A DNA stretch of 64,000 bases from Callipepla californica brunnescens (GCA_023055505.1 JALIRH010000023.1:5896423-5960422); one strand, 5' to 3'; counted from the stretch's first letter, positions 11,673 to 25,769 are shown. Notes: generated by a model not told the origin, from the letters alone. Numbers and translations: made by a program.

Positions 11673-14600
11673 ATAGAATTCAATCATTTTTCACAAGGAT
11701 TTTAAAATTCATTTGATATACTCTTCTTGCATTATGCATGTCTCTTCTCTAGGTAAAAATGCATTTAAATGGATTTACCTGGTGATTGGAGTGCTTTAAT
11801 TTTTTTCTTTTTATAAAATAAGTTGTAATAGCAAACATTTCCCAATTGCTCTCTCCTGTATATATAACCAAGCAAGCGATTTGGCTCCCCAAAATTCCAA
11901 TGTCCTCTAAATCGATAGAGAAAACTATGTTGCATACCCATATGTTGCTTCCTTCACAACTGTCAGGATCTTGGAGATAGACACATTTTACACAGTGGAA
12001 AAAGCTGGAAGCATCTATTCAAAAATGTTTTATGCAGTCTCATAATGATTCCTTGTAACACATTTTGTTCCAGCACCTTGACTCTTCCATTTCTGAACTT
12101 TGCTGCCCAAAAGAACAAGAATTGTGAGTCGAAAGAAAACCCTTGTCCTAGATGAATCTGAAGCTTAGAATATGAGTAAAATGAGGCATGAGCCCTTCAG
12201 CAATCCCTGTTGGAGGGGGAAGTAAAAGTCCCAATGGAAGAGTAGAACTTCCTCAGTAGTAAGTGTTTGTCTTCAAGAACAGAAGAATACCTCAGTGTGA
12301 TTTGGTCCATTCTGTAGAAAGAATTAAAGTTCCAGAGATCAGAATGCAGGGATCTTAGGCTTTATCTCTCAGAGCAGCAATAAAAAGCAATATGAGAAAA
12401 GAAACATTGGATGTACAAAACCAAAACCAAGACTGCAATAGGTCAGGACACAGAACATGAATACTGTGCCTGCAAGTATCAGGAAGATATGAATTGTATA
12501 TAAATAATGGCCATAGGGAATATAAATAATTGAAATAAAAGGATAAAGAACTGTTTAAAAGTGTTTGAAAGGGAAGACAGCACTTAATTCCAGTTTCTAC
12601 TGAAGTACATCGTAGCATTGCTTCACTTGTGTCATATACAACTTAGCCAGCAAGGGCAGCTGGGACTGTACTAAAGGTTGCAACCATAGATTGGCAAAAG
12701 GCAAACCCAGAGGACTACACATGGTTTTTTCCATCCACATTTTTCTGTGTGTCTATGGTACAAGAAATTAGGCATTGAGATAGCCAAGTAAAACAAGCCT
12801 TAATTAAGGTTAAATTGTCCTTCATCCTGGGTTTCAAAAACCCACAAATGAAATATATTTGCCAAAATGATGTCATATACAAACTGTGCTCTGTTTAACT
12901 TGGCTACTTAGAGTAATCTTTAATCTTAAACATCTCTTTACTGCTCATTATTATTATTTTATGAGGCTATCCTATTAATTGCTGTATTTGCAGAATCATG
13001 GCAAATAAGAATTGTGGGTTTTGTTTTTTTTTTTTTTTCTTTAAGGAAACTGCAGATTTTACCTACAGGGAAGGATATTGAATCCAGACTAGATGAGATT
13101 TAAAATTTCCAGGATTGAAGTAGTTTTTATTCCATCCTAGCAAAAGACAACCATTCACAAAAGTAAAGCTAGACATTTAGAATAACATTTCCTTTTGTCC
13201 TCTGAAGGAGAAACAGGATTGCCTGCGCAGACTTTTACAGAGCAGACCTCCTGAGTCTCATTTTCACACTAATGTATTATCAAATCCACTCAATATGTAA
13301 CAAAGAGGAAAGGATAAATAATTAAGCCACACATTTAACAATACTCTTAGATACCTGCCAACAATTAAATGCTTTAATTAAAAATCACAGGAGAATGTAC
13401 AAAAGCATAACCTTTTCCATAATCACAGCATGGCCGAGAAAGAAAATTTTCTCATTATGTTTATGTACATTAGTTCTTAACAGTTAAGCAGAGATGATTA
13501 AACTGGAAAATAGAAGTCTATGTGAGCTTCTTCACTTATATCATTTAAGAAAAAAAAAAGTCAATTTATTGTATTATTATTAATTATAAGTAATCTTAAA
13601 TGAGCAAAGAATGTTTCAGACAAAAAAAAAGCACCTTATGCCATTAAAAAAATGATATTAATTACAACAAACTGAGAACGTTGAGCAGTAAGGAGGATGG
13701 AGTAGGAGGTCAGCTATCCCTTTGGCTCTACGTCTAGAGAAGTGGTTAAATGGTGATGAAAAGGACTGTGTGGATTAGACAATGTATTGAATGAGACAAG
13801 GCTCAAGCTGAGGGAACTGCATTGAACAATGAAAGAAGAAAGGAAGGGAAGAATGAAGATGAATGTAAGCATGATGAATGGAAAGGGCAGTGAATTTGCA
13901 AAATTAAATGAAACTAGCCACAGAGACAGTCTCTGAAATTAAAGAAACTCTTATGGATAGAGGCTATAAATGAAGCAAAAGTTTGAGTTAAAACAGACAA
14001 GGTGAAAAGAACTGAGGCAATCAAAACTGTTCTTCTCAACAGAACAAGAGAAGACACATCTATGCGTCTCAGGGAAAGTCTGCTATTGGAAGTGTGTGAA
14101 GCCCTGGACCTCTGCTTAGCTGCCTGCTGAGTTAGCAGCTGTTTGAATAGTCTTTTGAAGTAAAAGGGATTCTTAATAGATCATCGAGTTAGCAGTTTCT
14201 ACTGCTAGAGCTTGGAAGTGTAGCTTATTGCTTGGATAAGCAACTTAGACTCAGTGAGATAATCCAATTGAGCAAAGGCTGTGAAGAGTAGTAGAAGCTA
14301 TTGATGAGCAGTATGCAACTTATGTTCTTCACTGTGCACTACCTTTTCAGTATGACTAAATGAGGTCTTTCACATACGTATGTAGCAGGATGTGAAGATT
14401 TTCTCAGCAAGCCTAAATATGTATCTTAGGCCGCTCAGAACTTAAAAACAAACAAACAAACAACATTACGGTGTATGGCATTCTCTGTGAAAAAGCCCAA
14501 GGTTTTGTAATCTGCTTTGCAGATGAATTTTACAAATTCATATATAAAATTTTCTGGTTTTGTAATTATTTAATGAGTCAAGTGAAGAAATAAAACAGCA

Positions 14601-15000
14601 ATTTGGCAATCTTCTTAACAGACCGAAGTACTGCCTATATATATATTGCCTATTCGTATCATGTATAGATTGAAATTGTATCTTTTTCTTCAAGTTATGC
14701 ATAAACAGAAGTGGAAAAAGCTTCCAGAGTTTTGAAAGAAAAGAATCATACTCTATCTAAAATACTGTAGAAGAAGGGAAGAAGGGAAGGAATCATCTAT
14801 TAATTTGTGGTTATTATTCTTTTAATTTCTGATTTAAAAAATAATGAACAATATTGGAAAAATCTCAGATTTTCTTGAAAAAATTAATCTCTTGGTACAC
14901 AGCATGATTCAAAAGAGAGAGTTACTGATTTATTGTCTGTTTATGTGATAGCAACAAACCTTCAGAAAAGTAATGTCGAGGGGTTTACTAACCTGGTGCA
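11673..15000. other. AT-rich single-copy DNA, no gene recognised
   Basis: Nothing here resembles a known avian repeat or an exon with good borders. Small homopolymer runs occur, for example T at about 13023-13038. Confidence 0.65.
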
Positions 15001-15176
15001 TCCTGATAAAAAAAAGAAAAATTAAATAAAAAGAAAGATAGAAAAGATAAAAAGAAAGACCAGGAGGGAGGGAAGGAGGGATGGTGGGAGGGAGGGAGGG
15101 ATGGTGGGAGGGAGCGAGGGAGAGGGAAAGAAATGTAGAGGGGAAAAGGGTGAGAAAGAGAGAGAAAACAAAAAAA
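15001..15176. repeat. Long purine-rich tract with GGGA/GGGT core
   Basis: Nearly all bases on the plus strand are purines. The core at 15062-15129 is a variant (GGGA)n array containing a block duplicated around 'GGGATGGTGGGAGGGAG'. Many GGG runs are separated by one to four bases, so four-stranded G-quadruplex folding on the plus strand is plausible. The A/G-rich flanks could support triplex formation. The minus-strand open frame across it encodes only low-complexity Pro/Ser/Phe residues and is not taken as a gene. Confidence 0.9.
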
Positions 15177-18100
15177 ATGCCTAAAGTCTAGCATTTGCCT
15201 GGGATCAAGAAACTGAGCCTGATAATAAAACATCATCAATAAAGACCTTGTTCCTTCCCAGTCAAAAAATAGATAAAGTTGAAGTCAGAGGGCTAGGTAC
15301 TCTTCAGAAAGAGACAGTCATGAAATCTGTCTTATGTCAATATATCTGCAGAAAAAAATCATTATTATAAACACTGAGTTTTTAAAAAATGTGAAAGCCT
15401 AGCATTTCTCTAGTATTCAAATTGAAAATATTTACTTTCAGGTTTTTCCTACTACTGACCTTGAATTTGCAGAATAAATAAATAAATAAATAAATAAATA
15501 AAAATAAAAATAAAAAGTTAATTTCATACATTGAAAAACAAAGGAAAAAATACAGTTATTTGCAATTCTTAATTTCCAAACAAAGACTAAAAACAAACGG
15601 GGAAAAGTATTATTTATCAGTACTTCAGATAATCTTCTGAGGTTTGGTATTTTTCAAACTAAAAAGAAAAAAAATAATAATCATGGTTGAAATTTCTTTC
15701 AGAGCTTTTTCAATGAAATTTCAGTTTCACCAGAAAATTCCCATTTAGAGCCTCTGGTGAATGTGGAATATTCATAATCACTCTTAGTGAGAACTGGCCT
15801 ACACCACAGAACCATTGGTTTGCCAAAGCTCATTTTCCAGCATTCTCTGGCCAGTAAAATCAACTGAACTGAACACCGCAGAACTGTATAGTAGGCATTA
15901 TGTCCACACACTGCTGCTTCATTTTAACTAAGTCTCACAGAAATCTGCGTATTCATATCCAAATAGTTTTAAACAAAGAACCACATGTAGCATAACAATA
16001 ACTATGTTTTTGTAGGTATCTAGGGATGACTAAATACCTCTGAAATAGAGCCATTAAAACAGTCTCTTTATATCCTCCATACAAGTAGAAATAGTCTTTA
16101 CATTCTGTACTATTGAAAAAGTAGTTAAAAAATCAGGACATATTTCACACTTGTTAATAGGATAGGATCAGTCTTTTAAAGTTCAATAAGTTTTAGCCAC
16201 CCGTGACACAGCGTTCTTGAGCAAAAGGAAATGCAGAGAACAGTACCTCTAAAACTGAGTTACTACTACATGCATTAAGCAGAAGTGATCGATATAATGG
16301 TATAATTCATTAATCACTAGTATAATAATTACTTTAGAAATTGATTATCATCCTTCATTACTCAGGTAATATATGTTCAATACAAGGAAGAAGCATGTTA
16401 CAAAATTACTAAAGATAAGTAACTGCACAAGTAAAGAGTTTGCTTTCACACTTCAGTTACACTGCTGGTGTAGTACATTATGAGCCTTTTAAAACGTCAT
16501 GGGGGTACAAATCAGGAATATCAGCTATGGTGATATACTGTTGGTCTTCTGTTGCTCTATCTTCACTTGTGATCTTCAAATATTATCTTGTGTCCAATAA
16601 GGACCCCATATTTTCACATCTTCAAAATCAGTCTGCATGTGCAACTCGTCTAAATGAAATGATGGACTGATTTCTTTAACTCTGCTTTAAGTTACATTTC
16701 AACTAGGCTACTAACTTCAATGCAGTTTTACACACAGAGGTTGTTCTTAGTGAATATAAAATAACACATCCAAATACATTCAGATTATGGCCTTGAGTAC
16801 GATAACCTGGCTGGTGGTATTTTTCTACAGGATTTTCATCCAAATATTCATTGTTATCTGTCATGAAAAGCACTGCAGGAGACAGAGCTCAGTTATAAGA
16901 CCTAAGTCATCCAAATTCTTATAATTCTCTCAGACCACTTCTCCTATGAATTCTTAGATTTACTTCTTTAAAGTCAGGTGTAAGGAAAGCTGGGCACTGT
17001 GATATCCATGTATGATTGGTATCAGGATATAGTGCATATCAGTTTGCCTTGATGAGAGTACAAGCGTACCAGATTGGTGTAACCAACACTAGTCGATAAG
17101 TATTTCATAACACTATAATGGCATATCCAGATACAATTTTACACAAGAACAAGAACAATATGATCATCAAAGAGGCAAAATTTTGGCCTTTTGGTTTCAC
17201 ACAAAAGGCAAAACTGCCAAAGCTGTGAGAAAGAGGAAACACGGAACTACCAATTGACAGGGCACTCTCCCAGATACTTAAAATGCATGACTGTCCAACA
17301 CAAAACAAAGTACAGGGCATCAGAAGGAGAAAATAACCTCCTGGTTGGTAGCAGGGAAGTAGCATAATAACCTCAGGCACAAGAAAGGAATGAGGACAGA
17401 GAAAGTGACAAACCCACTTCTTTTACCATAAAATTGCCAAGCTTGATTAATTTGACATCTGCAACTCAGAGCAGAAGCCATGAACTGAAGCCATCAGTGC
17501 TAACTGTACCACAACAGCTCTGCAGTATTGTGCACTCAAAACTATTTTAGAATGTTTTTGTATAAGTGGTGATCGTATATTTGTGTATGAATTGAGCAGT
17601 AGCACAAAGTACATTCTTAATAAATTTATCTACTAAAATTTAGTTTCAAAGTGTAATGATGTCCTGATTTGTCTGTCTCCTAAACTACCATTAAAGACAT
17701 TATTCATGTGCAGTACAATGGGACTATTTTACCATTAGTATAAACAGTAAAATATAAATACTTAACACTTAATATAAACACACTCACATGTAAACAATTA
17801 TTCTAAACTGTGTAACCATGCAAGAAATTTAGCTCCTTCTTCCTACAGTCACTCTGCCTTTGGGTTCCACATTTACTGTCACAACTTAGTGTGTTGATAC
17901 AGAGGCTAGAGCACTTTGCAGGACTTCTTCTAATATAGTTGTAAACTTTTGGCCCTTGCATCTTTCCCCCTCCTCTCATTATCTACATACTGTATACGAA
18001 ATATCAGCTACATTTCAGTTCACCTTTACTTAATTTTATTGAGCTTCCTCTTCATTGAATTAGATTGAGCTCTTATTCTGGTTTAGTTATCCTACTTAAC

Positions 18101-20990
18101 TTCCATTCACACTTCTCATTGAAAACAAATGCCAAAAAATGTACCAATAAATGCAAGCAACGGGAGCAAATTATTTGATTTTTCTCATACTGAGGGTACA
18201 CCTGACCATTTCATTCTCACTTGTTAGGGAAAATGTTTACTACTAAGAGGAAAACAGGAACAGCTCTATATTATTCTTCAGAGCTTATGCTGACAATATG
18301 GACTTTTTAGAATGTCACCCAGCCACTCAGGAACAGTGACAAAGAAAAAGTATACCTGTGGAGATCTAACAGCAGCCATGATTATGGGGTCAGATGACAA
18401 GACTCAGCAGGCTAGTAATAGGCCAAAATGCCTGCCTTTTTACCTTGTCTTCCCATTTTTTCCATTTAAAATTTGCTCTGCATTAATGTAGCAGAGAGAA
18501 CCCATACTGGAGAGATATAGACAAAACAACAAATACTGAAAGTGAAAAATTCTTCTTAACTTCAGCATCTTCAAATCTTTACGAATTATAGTGTCATATA
18601 TTTCTGTGCATACATTTGTTTATTGGCCATCAAGCCCACTATTTTTAAAATTAATATTGTATTTTAAGCAATTATTGAAATAACCTCAAAGAACATTTAA
18701 TTGTGACACCAACCTTCAGAAAACTAGATGGTATTTGAACAACAAGACCGTTAATAAAAATGCTAAAACCACTACTAACAGATTTTCTTCTACCATTTAC
18801 AAATGTAATGACCTCTGAAGGCAGACTGTCCTTGTTAGAATAAAGACAACAACGAAAAAATACTTTAATACAATTTTTTTTGCCTTCCAGAGATGTTAGT
18901 GACGCTTCAGTGCCCAGCATTACTGGCTGCTGGACAATGGCTATGTGCCTTTTTCTTTAGAACTCTAAAATACTCAGCCAAATTGCCTCAAACACTTTTA
19001 GCACTTACTGACAGTTATTAAGTTAAACTGGAATAACCAGTGCATTGTTTTAACTCTTAATTTCCTTTCTGCATTTGTCTCAGAACTGTCTAAGTGTAAG
19101 TCTCCAAATGAATACTCTAGAGAGTTCTTGATCCCCTATTATTCATATGAGGTCTCTCTGAATTGCTTTATTTTCACCTTCACAGACTTCTATACCGGTC
19201 TGCAAACACTTATAATTAATTGCTCCTTTGTTTCAGTTACAGTTCCCAAGTGTGTAATAAGAATCTCACAGTGCAAGGAAGAAAATATGGTCTCTGTCTA
19301 GTGTCAGAAACAAGGCAAGGAGAATAGGAAGGTATCAATGGAAGAATGGTGAAAAATCTGAGCAATGAGATTGTATCAGATGAACCTAGGCATAGAGTGA
19401 AAAATATTTTGCTTTCTTGCCTTGCATAAAGTCTCACAAACCTAGTCGTAATTTGGAAAACAGAGTGTAAAAAGTGTAATTCTGTTGCTTTACTCCTCTT
19501 TGGGGTATCAGAGAACTACTACACCAGACAGAGTCCTTGGCAATTCCAGTTTTTGAGGATCGCAAAGCAGTAGTAAGAAGTATCCGTTTTTCTGCTTTAG
19601 ACAAGAATAAGAAATCTTAAAGACAGTTTTTACGTGTAGGCATGGTACATCTGGATTAGGGAGGCAAAAAGAGAGTGGTTATTTTGTCTCTCACGGGTTT
19701 TTGTATCACATAGCTATTCTAGTTTTGTGGAATAATGAAATAGGAAGCATCCAGAAAAGTTCTTCAGCCGTTTACATAGACAAAATAGACTTCAAATTAG
19801 AAAGAAAAAAAAAAAAAAAAAGTAAGGCATTATGCTGCTAAACAAACTGAATAATAAAAATAAATAAATTGTGCAGTTAATTCTGTAGTATTTCTCTGGT
19901 TCTGAATGTTACTACTGTGTCATAAGTCTTTGCAGGCTGGCTGTTTAATTCTCAAAGTTTGAAGCAAATATGAATGATGACGCACACATCTCCTTTCTGT
20001 TCAGCAGACAGTTCTGTCGAGTACCCAAAGCTCTGCAGTTCAAAAGAATACTAACTGGCAGCAACCACAACCAAACATAATTCAAAATTTCTTATTTTTT
20101 AATATGAAATATATTTTAATACATTCATTATAAGGCTTGTCTCAGTTAAAGACCTTGGATACAGGTGAAAACTGTTCTTAAAAGATTTTTAAAAGGACAC
20201 TGATTTATATGAGAAAACAGAAATTTAATCATTTCTCGTGGATACATAAGTTATGAAACTATCATGACTGCAAGTAACATAAAACTGTATGTCTATACAG
20301 GTCTTATGCTTCAACCGTTCCCGCTCTTTCACTGTATGCACTGCTATGACAATAAACTGGAAACAAAAACTTCGAACACATTATTCCCCTTATCACTTTA
20401 TATCTTCAGCCTCTTTTTGTTTCCAGTGCATCATTTTAAGGCTTGGTGAATGTTTTGGGTTTTTGTTTTTTTTTTTGCTCAGAAATGGAACAACCAACAC
20501 TATGTCAATAAAAAAAAAAGAATACTAGTGTTGTGTTTTTACAAAATTCACTGTATTATAAAGGGTTAATCTTTTCTACTGCTTTTGTATCAAGTGTTTT
20601 TCCATTTAGCATTTACTGATATGCAATGCAGTGACAATTCAAAGGGGTGGAAAATAAGGGTTCTTTCTGCAGACAACGTGCTTTAGTCCATTCATAGCTG
20701 GTACTCCATCTGTTGTTATAGAAACCAGTTTCATTATTATGACTTCCTGGCTCTCTCTATCTCTCTCATCGAGCTCGCTATTTTAACTACAATCACTAAC
20801 CATGATGTCAAAAGGCTTAACAGTGAAAAGAAAGGCAAGAAAAAAAAACAAAACCCTGATCAATCAAATCAGAATTAGTCTGAATGCATTCATATTTTGT
20901 TTCTTTCAGTGCATCCTTTCCTAGGCAAGTAGATTTCTTTCTTATTGTGCCAGTTACCTATTGATTTCAATGTGGTGAGTTTCTTTCTTT
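15177..20990. other. AT-rich single-copy DNA, no gene recognised
   Basis: Apart from the AATA microsatellite at 15473-15516 and a poly(A) at about 19805-19821 I see no repeat relic. The open frames (at most 91 codons) have no recognisable motif. No promoter or CpG-rich segment is visible. Confidence 0.65.
15473..15516. repeat. (AATA)n microsatellite
   Basis: About seven AATA units are followed by AAAAT units. Confidence 0.95.
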
Positions 20991-20991
20991 T

Positions 20992-21030
20992 TTTGTTTTG
21001 TTTTGTTTTGTGTTTTGTTTTGTTTTGTTT
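20992..21030. repeat. (TTTTG)n microsatellite
   Basis: Seven TTTTG units with one TG interruption (TTTTGTGTTTTG). Confidence 0.95.
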
Positions 21031-24000
21031 CATAATTATTATTATTTGTTGCAGAAAAGCTACAGTGCACAGATGGGGCTGACAATCAGTCTGGAAGGTA
21101 GTAAGAACTGTGGTCATTTTAATCTACTGTGAACAGATCTCACACTTGCTGATGGTGAAATCTATTAAACTGGGGAATTGTCTCCCAGGCAAAGTAGTAG
21201 AATTCTCATTGCCTGGGTTGAAAAAATTAGAAGAAAATGTGCTGTAAGGACAATGCTACACTGACAGAATGATAGGCTAGATTAGCTGAACTGTTACCCA
21301 TTTCTAACTTTTGTGGGTTATAAACAACAGAAAATTAATCATATAAACAAGAAGTTCGTGTTTGCTGTTAAGAAAGAAGGAAAAGAGTTAGGGTTAGGGT
21401 CTATAAAATATGCACTTAGTAAACTGTACAATACCAAAAATAAAAATAACATATTTCCCTGGTTTCCTTATGTGATTGCCTTACATAATCTCACTGGAAG
21501 TTCTCCATGCTTCTAATTGTCCTCCTAAAATCAGTTTGAGAAAACAAGCCCATATTGTTAGACAGTAACCTGGACAAGTAACAGTAGAATCCTGCCAATT
21601 ATTTATCAGTCCACAGCTTGTCAAAAATGGATGGCTAAGTGACAGGGAGACTGGCATACTCACCAACTGAGGAGGAATTGCCCTTGGTACTTCATCTTGG
21701 CTACTTCTCTGCAGCACAACTAATCACTTCACAGTTCCTCACCAATGCAGCCTAATACCACAGGTGATTTCTGTTTAAAAGGCAAAAATATGCCGAGTTT
21801 ATTCACACAGCAACTATTAATTCTCATTCCAGGAGAGAATATGTGAAGTAACAGTAACCAAAATGAGCAAATTTTGTACAAAATTTCTTTGAACAAAGTT
21901 TTCTGTTGTTGTTGTTTTGTTTTTCATTTTACTTGTTCTAAGAATATTGCTCTTTACTTTCATTGGATTTCTTCAAGAACACCAAACGGATTTCTGCTTT
22001 TATTGTTCAGTAAGGTAGGAATTGGCCAATGCTCTCATCTCTGCTGTCTCATCAATGGTTCTTCTTAATACTTTTCATCATACACATTTCATCTTACACA
22101 TTTTGTATTTCACACTAAGCATGTTGTATTTCAAACATATTTAGTGCCTTCTCATAATATATTTTTATAACACCTTCCAGGTAATATTACAAAAATTAAG
22201 CAAAGCGTAGCCTAAAATCATCATTCAATTCATTAATTCAATTTATTTCAGAAAACAGAAGAATTTAAGCAGATGCGTGCAGAACTTCAGTCACAAAAAT
22301 TAGCTGTGACATTTCTCACAATATGCCATAATTTACACTTAAAAAACAGTTCCGCTTTACAAAATAAACACTGATTTCCTATCCACTCCTCTAAATCACA
22401 CACAAATAACTAATGTAAGTAAGAACCAGCAAGGAATTTTGCTGCTTCTACTTTGTAAAGTAGCCCATTCTTTTTCTTTTCTCCTCCAGCTTTAAGCCAG
22501 GTTTCAGGGACTTGTTCTTTAACATTTCATATTTATAGTTCAGAGTAAAGGTATTGAAAGTATTTTTGAAAACTCTGATAAATCATTGGTGTTACATCAC
22601 TTTTATTAATCAACTTTTCCAAAGAGCAAAGAGGAATAATTTTCCTTGTCCTAGTTTTATGTACTATGGGCATGTAATTGTAATGGTTCTCACTTTTATG
22701 TAATATTTAATTGTAATAGTTTTTATTTAAAAGTTTATTTGCCGGAGTAGCCCTCTTACTTCAGAAAATTTTTTTGGCATGTCTTGATAATATCACTTCA
22801 GTTTTATTCTGTTTTTTTTTTTTTTTTTCTTTTTTACATTTTGGAAACTATGAAGGTTATTTGGTGTGATTTGTTATGGAATACTATCTTACTGATAAAT
22901 ACAATGTCCAAGTTTTGAATATGGCTTCATAGAACTTATCAGTCTCTAGTAAGTATTCAATATTCAAAGCCTGGATTTTGCTAATTAATTGTGATACATG
23001 GTTATATATGTTTCTCTGTAAGAGCATAATTCACCATACTGTCACACATCTCAGATGCCGGTCAGCTAACAGAAATTATCATCAGTTGCACAGACTTGTC
23101 ATCTGCTTATAACTGAAATCAGGTTATTTCCTAATGAGCTTACTCTAAACATCTGCCTGTTCTCACCCAGAAATATCTGTGCAACAGAAAATTAAGAAAT
23201 TTGACATTTCTCTAGGTTCCCAGCAGCCAAGGTGCAACAGTTCTAAAAGCTCTGGACAGGCTGTTTAACACTTGAAATAAGGCCCTTCTTTAACAGATGG
23301 CAAAATAAGCCTGAAGCCAAAGCATCTATTAGCAATTGCCTTGCTTTTCCCAGAGAACAAGACAGCATATTGTAGGATGGCAAGGAGGAAGAATAGGCAC
23401 AGGGCAAATCAAATCTGTCTGACTGCCACTGAAGTGAGGTCTATTAAGGACTGCATTCAGATGGACAAACACTGAAATCCTTAGAACTCCAGGGTTAAGG
23501 AAGCTGTGAGAGCTAGAATGACTAAACTGTTCTCTAGATTTCATCATTCCCTTTTTTAGCAAGCATAACTTGAAAACACATCTCTAAAAACAATTTTTTT
23601 CCTAGACTGTAAATGGTCTTTCTGAGGTTCTTGATAAGTGTTTTTCCACAATAGATATGAACTTCCCTTATACATGAACAGAAAGAAAACAGATGTACTT
23701 CCATAGAGGAATGAACTATGGTGTTGGAGAGACATTTGTGCAAGTAAAAGGAAGTTCATGTTCTTTGATTTTTGTTTGTTTATTTTGTTTTGAAAAGGAA
23801 ATAAAAGGATCATGTAAGCACTAAAGCAGAAGAAACTCTTGAAAGAAGACTGAAACTTACATGAAATATTTTCTTGCATTTTTCTATTCCTGAACACCTA
23901 CACAATCACAATCTGCTTCTTTTTTTTATCTTTGCTTATATCTTGCTTAAGATACACAAACCATCTGGACTCTAATGTGATGTTCTGAAATAGTCTCTAA

Positions 24001-24732
24001 GCTTCATGTTAGGAAGAATCACTAAATGTCTGTTTCCCCACCTGACTTTACTGAGTCATTCTAACTTCTCTCAAATGTGGAAACAGCTGTTGCTTATGAC
24101 ATCAGTAATATTACGGTTTCCAACAGCCTGTCATAAACTGCTCACAAAACCTCAGGGCTTTTTTTAAACATCATCAAAAATTTTATAATGGCAACAGCCA
24201 GTGATGAAACTAGACTACTGGGCAAATTACTGTACTAAATTACTAACATACAGAGCTTATATTTTGAAGTCTCATTTGTGCCTCATAAAATATGTTTATG
24301 GGCAGTGGCTTTAAGATCAGCCAAATTTAAGCAAAAATGAAAGTGCGAAAGAGTAGAATTTTCAGTAGCTTAATTAACATTTGTTAGGATTTATAGTAAA
24401 GTAATCCTATTATCTGTTACATTTGATTTTTTATTTTTTTTTATTATTAACTATGGTTTTCCAATATAGTAATGCTGGTTTCCTCACATAAGCTTGTACT
24501 TCGTTACAAACGAAGACCATAATTGGTTCTGTCTCAGTGATGTGTATCACTCCACCATCTGTCCCGAAAAACAGTTACTTCAGCTATTTTCCTACATTCC
24601 AATTTACCATTTTAATTTTCACATTATAGCATTAACACATCAGTTTTATTTTTTTTCCTTTCATACAGAAATTCCCATGGCATGAGGCATGATTCAGATT
24701 ATACAGAAACTAATTGAAGTAGAATATGCATA
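21031..24732. other. AT-rich single-copy DNA, no gene recognised
   Basis: No transposon or gene is recognised. A T-run lies at about 22811-22828. Two TTAGGG words at 21386-21399 are too few to be a telomeric remnant. A 113-codon minus-strand frame (23556-23897) shows no domain signature. Confidence 0.65.
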
Positions 24733-24872
24733 GGTCATTCAGAAAGTAATGCCTCTTATATATTTCCATGGAAACTACAACAGATACAACAAATTCTCAG
24801 CTACAACACACTACTTTTTGACACAGTCATCACAATTAGCTCTGCATTTTCATCAGTGATGAATAAGAAGAA
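24733..24872. mobile_element. Mariner-type DNA transposon end (Galluhop-like)
   Basis: The segment starts straight after a TA dinucleotide (24731-24732), the Tc1/mariner target. It reads 'GGTCATTCAGAAAGTAATGC', followed by 'TATATTTCCATGGAAACTAC', 'AAATTCTCAGCTACAACACA' and 'GCATTTTCATCAGTGATGAA'. From memory this is the terminal part of the avian mariner family called Galluhop, with a short deletion before AAATTCTCAG. Only one end is present. No matching inverted terminal repeat and no transposase remnant follow, because CR1 sequence takes over within a few tens of bases. It is immobile. Confidence 0.72.
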
Positions 24873-24927
24873 GGAGGTCTCTAAATGTTTCTTTTTGAAT
24901 CTTGGGGTGGTTATTCTGTTTCTCATC

Positions 24928-25125
24928 CTAGACTTCCATGTTAGGGGGTAGAGAACCCCCAGGATAATTGGTCTGACTTTCAAAGACAGACATGAAGAAG
25001 GCATTGAGAACCTCAGCCTTTTCCTTATCCTCAATGGTTACACACCCTACCACATTCAGTAAAGGATGAAGACTGTTAATATATTCTTTAAAAAGCCTTG
25101 CGTTCTCTTTTCCTGCAGTGGTCAA
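24928..25125 (-). pseudogene. CR1: CR1 ORF2 linker between endonuclease and RT (remnant)
   Basis: The 65-codon open frame contains 'EDKEKAEVLNAFFMSVFES', a very close match to the CR1 ORF2 'EKAEVLNAFFASVFT' block that precedes the polymerase domain. It is a fragment inside the larger CR1 relic and is continuous with the endonuclease remnant upstream only through frameshifts. Confidence 0.85.
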
Positions 25126-25249
25126 GTTGAGTTCAAGTTTGACTTCTACCTTTCTAATTTTTTTTCCTGCATATCATAATAACTTTTCCCTGGAAGGCTC
25201 TCTCAGCAGCTGCATCACAAAGTTATTTTTCTCACACTCTAGAAACCTC

Positions 25250-25736
25250 CTAAACTTCTTCTTCTGTATTATATTTCCAGTTGAAGTTCCTCATGAGAAC
25301 AAGGGCTGTTGATTGCCTAACTTCTGCCTGCTGTTCATAGAATACGTTGTCTGTCTGTCTCTTCACCCTGGTTAGGCAGTTTATAACCTCCACCAGGAGG
25401 CCAGCCTTGTTGTCCCTCCCTCTGATCATCACCCATAGGGATTCAACATTATCATTCCCAGTCTCGACTTCAGCAACATCAAAACACTCTCCAATATAGA
25501 AAGCCAAGCCACCGCCCCTCCTTACTTGCCTATCTCTTCTGAAGAACTCATAACCAACCGGCACTGCAGTCATGAGAGAGATCCCATTGTATTTCAGTAA
25601 TGGCAACTAAGTCATAGTTTGCCAGCCACATGATGGCTTCCATCTCCTTCCTGTTTGTTGCCCTCTCTCCTAATTCCAACATTATTCCCAGAGGCTTATC
25701 TCTATCAAGACTCATTTTAACCCCTTTGCCTTTCAT
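25250..25736 (-). pseudogene. CR1: CR1 ORF2 endonuclease (APE-type) remnant
   Basis: Two overlapping minus-strand frames cover the start of ORF2. The upstream frame has 'NRKEMEAIMWLANYDLVAIT' and 'ITEIQWDLSHDCSAGW', matching the N-terminal endonuclease block with its conserved TE..WD. The downstream frame has 'YEFFRRDRQVRRGGGLAFYI', 'VESLWVMIRG' and 'TALVLMRNFNWKYN'. In intact APE-type LINE endonucleases the last block reads GDFN, and here the catalytic Gly-Asp is replaced by Met-Arg. With the frameshift between the two frames, the nuclease is certainly dead. The family nicks chromosomal target DNA to prime reverse transcription. Confidence 0.9.
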
Positions 25737-25769
25737 ACCTGGTTTAAAGCTCTCTCAGTGACCTCTGCC

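Noticed and set aside
14988..15239. 83-codon minus-strand frame rich in Pro, Ser and Phe
   Set aside because: Produced by the purine-rich low-complexity tract, with no domain or splice support.
21386..21399. TTAGGGTTAGGG words suggesting an interstitial telomere repeat
   Set aside because: Only two units in AT-rich sequence, which is well within chance expectation.
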